Of a DNA stretch of 64,000 nt, positions 59,394 through 64,000 are shown piece by piece. The translations under genes were made by a program, and so were the position numbers. The DNA lies in the NCBI GenBank assembly GCA_023229525.1, contig JALNZC010000018.1, positions 1-64,000 on the forward strand, in the 5' to 3' direction. The notes beneath the pieces were generated by a model. The model was not told the origin of the DNA and searched no databases. It was given only the letters and a program-made list of their open reading frames with translations. The stretch's first letter is position 1. Each line of letters opens with the position of its first letter. This DNA is from Bacteroidales bacterium. GTDB lineage: Bacteria > Bacteroidota > Bacteroidia > Bacteroidales > FEN-979.

Positions 59394-59401
59394 CAAAGAT
59401 A
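59394..59401 (-). promoter_or_regulatory. -7 element TATCTTTG of the second nuclease gene
   Basis: Exact TAnnTTTG on the minus strand, again in the context TATCTTTGCCCG. Predicted leader about 33 bases. Confidence 0.6.
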
Positions 59402-59404
59402 CAA

Positions 59405-59460
59405 AAAAAGTGAACGAGTCACGGGTTGCGGGTTGCGAGTTACGGGTTATGGGTTGCAGT
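59405..59460. repeat. GGGTTGC/GGGTTAT heptamer array
   Basis: Words CGGGTTGCGGGTTGCGAGTT and GGGTTATGGGTTGC lie between the small PIDGG protein and the second nuclease. It is a further word family seen only here. Confidence 0.8.
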
Positions 59461-59469
59461 AATATTATT

Positions 59470-59724
59470 TCACTCCTCAATCTCGTCGTTTTCCGCTTCC
59501 TCTTTCTTCTTCCTGCTTTTGTAGAGTTTCCGTCCGCCATATCCTGCTCCAAGAGCAAGGAGGATGCCCAGCCCGCCATCGATAGGGGCTCCGGCGGGCG
59601 CTTGGTTGGTGGTTTCTCCGTGGTGTGAGGGTGGATCGGGCGGATTGGCTTTGATTGGTTTGGAAACTAAGATCGCACATACGATCAGGGATACAAGTGC
59701 CAGGAATTTAATAATATTTTTCAT
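59470..59724 (-). CDS. Small exported protein with PIDGG C-terminal membrane motif
   Basis: 84 residues: Sec signal (FLALVSLIVCAILVSKPIKA), a short proline- and histidine-rich mature part (PPDPPSHHGE), then PIDGGLGILLALGAGYGGRKLY and a charged tail. The PIDGG-(hydrophobic)-basic layout resembles a C-terminal sorting signal known from other small Bacteroidota proteins (I recall the name PID-CTERM). It lies 37 bases after the giant T9SS gene and probably shares its transcript. Function unknown. Confidence 0.78.
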   Translation of the reverse strand: MKNIIKFLALVSLIVCAILVSKPIKANPPDPPSHHGETTNQAPAGAPIDGGLGILLALGAGYGGRKLYKSRKKKEEAENDEIEE

Positions 59725-59761
59725 ATTTTTTTGATTTTTATGTTGTTACTCTCGCTGTTTC

Positions 59762-62700
59762 TTACCGGATGAATATTTTACCTGAATATGCTTTCTGATC
59801 GGTGATCACCTTCACCAGGTAATACCCCGTGGTAGCATGGAGGTTGATCTTCGTCAGGGCGCCTTCACTGAGCTTCGTCTGCATCATCTGCTGTCCCATG
59901 AGGTTATAGACCAACACTTCACCTTTAAGGAAAACGCCTGTATTGTTGGAGATGTAAAGGGTGTTGTTCGATGAGTAAATCCTGAAAGGGCTATTGCCAT
60001 CAATTTCATTAACTCCATTGGGAGCGCCAAAATGGACATTGAAGCGTTTCGGATTATCTCCTTCCGATGAGTTGAAAGTATAAACCGGGTTTTTTCTTAA
60101 ATCCTGCGTTATGTTAGTTTTGGTATCCTCCAGTGAAATTGCTACATCATTCGGAAAATTGTCCAGTTTTGTTACCACGATCGAATAATTGTTTGATGCT
60201 CCTTTAATAAATTCGAGGGGGACTACCCGGCTGGTCGTCAATGCCGGGAAGGTATTGAGCGACAGCTGGGTATTATCGGTCAGATATGAACACATCTGGG
60301 GTACAACCGAAGCGCCCGGTAAGAACGGAGAATCGTATTGCGGATCAAATCCTTCGGTGGCATGGTCGTTAAAACGGATAATATTTTCCTGGTAAGTCGT
60401 GTTTTCAGCGCTTTGTGCGGTAAGCATCAACAATGCATCGCCGGTACTTTTATACCAGGTTGAACTGTGCGTTTTGGCTGAAGCAGGAATGGTGAGGGAG
60501 TTGGTACCGCTGCTGACCTGCATAAAGAAGGCATTCATGGCCGGAATAACGCCGCCATCGCTGATATCGGAATAAGAACGGCCGCCATTTAACACTTTTC
60601 CGGAGGCAGTGCTTACATATCCTAAATCAGACATTCCGGCGCTATTCCATGTAATTCCGCATGGGAAAGGATTTGGGATGAGGTGCCAGCCGATACCTTG
60701 AAGAGGGGTATAGGATACATTTGCGATTGTATTGTTTGCATTAGTAAGTGCTCCTGTGAAATATTTGGTTGCTGTTGTCTGATAAGAGCACATATATCCA
60801 CGGTCGATACCGAAATCAAAATTTCCGGCAATCCAGTTTATCCATAAGTTCTGGCTTTCATCAAACCAATAGAGATCGTCAGAACCGGAAGTCGGTTCAA
60901 ATGTCGATCCCAACACGGTAAAGCTGCTCACCGGGCAGGCCAGCAAGTGCCAACCAGTGTTGTCGCCGGTGTAACCGGTAACATAACGTTCAACTGTGGC
61001 ATTCACACCGCCGGTATTGTGGATCAATGAACCGGTGCCGGTGACATCGGATTTTACAACCATTCCGGAGTTTCCGGCGGAGTTGGTAAATGTCCCACCT
61101 AAAGTTAAGGCTTTCCCGGCATCAATGGTTAAACTTGCACCGGTATTGATAGTTAAATCGTTGCAAACTGCCGGTGTGCCTGAAGCTGAAGTTACATGAG
61201 GCTGATTTGCAGCCCTGGAATTAACAACTACATTATCCGACCCTATTGGTATTGATCCATTATCCCAGTTAGATGAAGTAGCCCAATCGGTCGAAGAACC
61301 TCCCAGCCATCTCCCGGCTTCCGAACCTTCAAAAGCGCCAACATCAGGAGGATTGGAACGTGTAGCCCCTTCATAATCAGTGGTAATGCCCGGGATATTG
61401 GTTCCGATCAGGTAACTACCGGTTGTGGGTTTTAAGTTGGTGGCAGAAGTAAAATTTGGATTGGTGCTGTAAGAGTTGGCGTCCTGAGAAGTTGCGGTTT
61501 TCCATGCGGCTAAATCAGCCTGTGCAGAACCAAGATATCCAATATACTCGGTTACATCTGATTGATTTGTAAAATAATAATCGTTATAATTTATATTTGT
61601 ATATGTAGTATTCGCAGAACCGGAATAGATTACATAAATTTCATTAGCCATTGTTGAACCCGAATATGCGCCCATCGAGTTTTGCAGTGCATTATTTCTT
61701 ATATCCAAACTTGTAATACCAGACGTGACACCGATACAAGTACTCATTCCGTCATACGATGCACTTTGTCCGAGTGTATTTCCAAATAAATAAATGGAGT
61801 TGTAGTATATTTTACAGTTACCACCCGAAGCAATATATATACCTTGAGGGCTATATCCAATACCGGTTGCATCACCATCTCCTTTTATATTATATATTAT
61901 ATTATTCGATATATCAGTTTCGGTTGTTGCATCAGAAACATAATAAATTCCGAAGCATCCATATCCACTTGTGCCTGTATAATAAAAGTCGTGTATGGAG
62001 TTTCTGCGAATTTTTGTGTTAATAGAAGATGTTGAAATATAAATACCTGCCTGGGAATAATTGCTGTTTCCGGTAACATCGCCATAAATTTCATTGCCCT
62101 CGATCAGTGAATTATCAGCCAGGGTAGTGGTTATTGCACGGTATTTCGAATATACCTTACAATTTTTAATGGTATTATCGTTTGCAGTATTACTTAATGC
62201 AATGGCACTGTTCAATGTTCCGGTATTACTGTTTGAGAGTGTCAGGTATTGACCGCTTCCGCCGTAATTACCATCAATGGTAACCCGGTCGGCACCGTTT
62301 AGACGGATTAAGCCACCTGCATAACTTCCGGATATTGTTTTGTTTACCGCTTCACTTGGCTGGATGGTCAGCGTGTAATTGCCTGCGCCGGATTCGGCCC
62401 ATTGATTCAAAGCATTGGCACCATCTTCAGTTAAGTCACTGATGATGGTCACCGTTAAATTACTTCCCAAACCAAAGGCATTGATATCAGCAAACAATCC
62501 GGTTACACCGGTAAGTGAAGTATAGTCAGCTCCGGTATTACCCACTGTTTTGGCGCCAGTTAATGCAGCTTTGATTGTGCGGTTTTCTGGAGGAGCCTGA
62601 ACTGTTGGAGTATAAGGATTTCCTCCAACAGTTATCGAATTGCATTCTCCGTCAACCACATTATCTATAGTGGCTCCTGAAGCAATATCATAAGTCAGCC

Positions 62701-64000
62701 AGAAATAATTTGTACCTGAAGACAACGTATAGGGTAAATTTGTTCCGCTATTAACAGTAAACGGACCGGAAGGTGCGGTTACTGTTGAACCGATCTGTGA
62801 AGTAGCTGCAAAAACACTGCTTGTTCCTGTTGTCCATAGTTTTGCATTAGAAATATCACCGGGAGCAGTTGATCCGTTCGTATTAAATGTAAATGAAGTA
62901 ACGGTTAATGGATTCGCTGAATTGGCAGTAACAATCTGAACCCCAATTATTTCCTGATTGGCTGAACCTGTAAGTACAAATGCCGTATTGGTTTGGGTGG
63001 TCGTACTTGAAGTATAAACCATATCCGGCGCTTCGTTTATAATAACATCGTCAAGCCAAACGTCGGCATTACCATAACCTGCAGTAATTTTAAATGATAA
63101 TTTGAAATTAGAAATTTTATAAGAGACCGGAATAGGTAATGTAACAGAAGTCCAGCTGGTATTGGACCCTGTGTAAGAATATGAAGCCAATTCTGTCCAT
63201 ACAGATCCATCATAACCCATAACTTTTAATGATCCGTTCCATGAAGTATAAGGATAGGCGTATGAGAAAATAGCCTGAGGAAAATTTGAAGTTGATAAAT
63301 CTATTGTTGGGGATTGCAATTCATCCACCTGTCCGGCAGTTGCATTATAATCGTTATAATGAGCTACATAATTTCCGCTTACCGGACCTGCAGGTTTGTT
63401 GGTGCCGCTTACACTTCCGGGAGCGCTCCATGTGCCGGCAGAATAAGTAGCCTGATCCCACACTTTATCTGTTGATCCAACACCGTTTACATTTGTCCAA
63501 CCGGCAGGAGAAGGAGGTGTGCCACTCCATGTTCCATCAAAGTTCTCTAAAAAATATGCACAGGATATTGTTCCCGAAACAGCCTGCGTCAATGACCCGC
63601 CATCAGCCTGGATTTTAAACGTTTCCACCTTATTGTATTGTAAATCCGTCCATGTATTTGTACCGGTTGCTAAGGATTGTGTTAATCCTGCAATAGAAGA
63701 TAAAGTCCCTGTTCCGGTATTTCTGGCAATTGTTACCGAAGCTGTATTATCTATATCAACATTTCCATTGGCATCCGTTGCATTAACGGTTGCGCTGAAG
63801 TTGGAATTGATCAATACACTCGCCGGTACACCACTGAAAACCAATTTGGTAGCAGTAACGGTAATAGTATGTTCATTTGATGTAACAACGGCGCCGAAAT
63901 CAGCGGCAAATAATGAGCCAGAGCCATCAGCAGTAAAACCATGACCCGTGGCAGGTATTGTAAACTGAAGTTTCTTATTATCCTCTATGCCTGAGGTTTT
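59762..64000 (-). CDS. Giant T9SS-sorted surface protein (beta-helix and Ig-like domains), 5' end beyond window
   Basis: At least 1412 residues; the frame is open to the window edge, so the N-terminus and signal lie outside. From N to C: Ig-like/cadherin-like segments (VFSGVPASVLINSNFSATVNATD), a jelly-roll-like region starting LENFDGTWSGTPPSPAGW, a stretch of short beta-helix turns (NDNTIKNCKVYSK, DNSLIEGNEIYGD, TDISNNIIYNIKGD) and a second Ig-like region. A T9SS sorting domain closes it, ending YLVKVITDQKAYSGKIFIR. It is likely an adhesin or carbohydrate-interacting surface protein; no catalytic motif was seen. Confidence 0.88.
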   Translation of the reverse strand, partial: KTSGIEDNKKLQFTIPATGHGFTADGSGSLFAADFGAVVTSNEHTITVTATKLVFSGVPASVLINSNFSATVNATDANGNVDIDNTASVTIARNTGTGTLSSIAGLTQSLATGTNTWTDLQYNKVETFKIQADGGSLTQAVSGTISCAYFLENFDGTWSGTPPSPAGWTNVNGVGSTDKVWDQATYSAGTWSAPGSVSGTNKPAGPVSGNYVAHYNDYNATAGQVDELQSPTIDLSTSNFPQAIFSYAYPYTSWNGSLKVMGYDGSVWTELASYSYTGSNTSWTSVTLPIPVSYKISNFKLSFKITAGYGNADVWLDDVIINEAPDMVYTSSTTTQTNTAFVLTGSANQEIIGVQIVTANSANPLTVTSFTFNTNGSTAPGDISNAKLWTTGTSSVFAATSQIGSTVTAPSGPFTVNSGTNLPYTLSSGTNYFWLTYDIASGATIDNVVDGECNSITVGGNPYTPTVQAPPENRTIKAALTGAKTVGNTGADYTSLTGVTGLFADINAFGLGSNLTVTIISDLTEDGANALNQWAESGAGNYTLTIQPSEAVNKTISGSYAGGLIRLNGADRVTIDGNYGGSGQYLTLSNSNTGTLNSAIALSNTANDNTIKNCKVYSKYRAITTTLADNSLIEGNEIYGDVTGNSNYSQAGIYISTSSINTKIRRNSIHDFYYTGTSGYGCFGIYYVSDATTETDISNNIIYNIKGDGDATGIGYSPQGIYIASGGNCKIYYNSIYLFGNTLGQSASYDGMSTCIGVTSGITSLDIRNNALQNSMGAYSGSTMANEIYVIYSGSANTTYTNINYNDYYFTNQSDVTEYIGYLGSAQADLAAWKTATSQDANSYSTNPNFTSATNLKPTTGSYLIGTNIPGITTDYEGATRSNPPDVGAFEGSEAGRWLGGSSTDWATSSNWDNGSIPIGSDNVVVNSRAANQPHVTSASGTPAVCNDLTINTGASLTIDAGKALTLGGTFTNSAGNSGMVVKSDVTGTGSLIHNTGGVNATVERYVTGYTGDNTGWHLLACPVSSFTVLGSTFEPTSGSDDLYWFDESQNLWINWIAGNFDFGIDRGYMCSYQTTATKYFTGALTNANNTIANVSYTPLQGIGWHLIPNPFPCGITWNSAGMSDLGYVSTASGKVLNGGRSYSDISDGGVIPAMNAFFMQVSSGTNSLTIPASAKTHSSTWYKSTGDALLMLTAQSAENTTYQENIIRFNDHATEGFDPQYDSPFLPGASVVPQMCSYLTDNTQLSLNTFPALTTSRVVPLEFIKGASNNYSIVVTKLDNFPNDVAISLEDTKTNITQDLRKNPVYTFNSSEGDNPKRFNVHFGAPNGVNEIDGNSPFRIYSSNNTLYISNNTGVFLKGEVLVYNLMGQQMMQTKLSEGALTKINLHATTGYYLVKVITDQKAYSGKIFIR

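Overview
The window reads as chromosomal DNA of an uncultured member of the Bacteroidota, most likely near the Bacteroidales. Three things point there. Genes repeatedly carry the Bacteroidota promoter element TAnnTTTG (TATCTTTG, TACCTTTG, TAACTTTG) a few bases before the start codon instead of Shine-Dalgarno leaders. At least five secreted proteins end in a type IX secretion (T9SS) sorting domain (Y/FPNPT...GIY). The housekeeping genes (SufBCD-S-E, RbfA, Dxs, PdxB, ThiL, short LolC/E-type permease) are of Bacteroidota type. No rRNA, tRNA or CRISPR array was found.

Layout. 1-6.4 kb: an M20 amidohydrolase cut by the window edge, an AT-rich BglII-like restriction-modification pair that looks acquired, and a three-gene acyl-CoA (propionyl-CoA type) carboxylase operon. 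6.5-15.7 kb: a DD-peptidase lacking its middle domain, an MsbA-like exporter divergent from rbfA, a methyltransferase, a LolC/E-type permease, mannose-6-phosphate isomerase, a second M20 amidohydrolase, a LOG-family protein and a P-loop kinase. 15.7-23.7 kb: a T9SS M6 protease with a frameshifted tail, dCMP deaminase, isoaspartyl peptidase, a TauE/SafE exporter, an amino-acid permease with repeat-coded insertions, and an NmrA-like protein. 23.9-33.9 kb: dxs, then a SUF iron-sulfur assembly region (sufT, sufE, a DUF3795 protein, sufS, sufD, sufC, sufB) interrupted by a membrane protein/regulator pair. 34-46.7 kb: lipoproteins (one frameshifted), a K+ channel, thiL, threonine aldolase, a ferredoxin-nitroreductase, a class D beta-lactamase, a thioesterase-methyltransferase-glycosyltransferase operon and a prolyl oligopeptidase. 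46.7-64 kb: a B12-binding radical SAM protein, pdxB, then a secretome block: a beta-helix protein, a triple-repeat T9SS protein, two paralogous secreted endonucleases I, a small PIDGG-motif protein and a giant T9SS adhesin-like protein that runs off the window.

The most unusual feature is the non-coding layer. About 20 sites carry tandem arrays of degenerate 7-8 base words (GATGCTG, GGACGAA, GAATGAAG, GGTGAGAT, TTTGAAAA, TTTTGAC). Most lie directly at stop codons, and several have entered reading frames. A separate ~120-base dispersed element occurs four times with a hairpin whose position is kept while its sequence changes. An IS200-like palindrome cluster lies inside the suf operon, and a lone 11-bp inverted repeat encloses a GC-rich structure near 49.5 kb.
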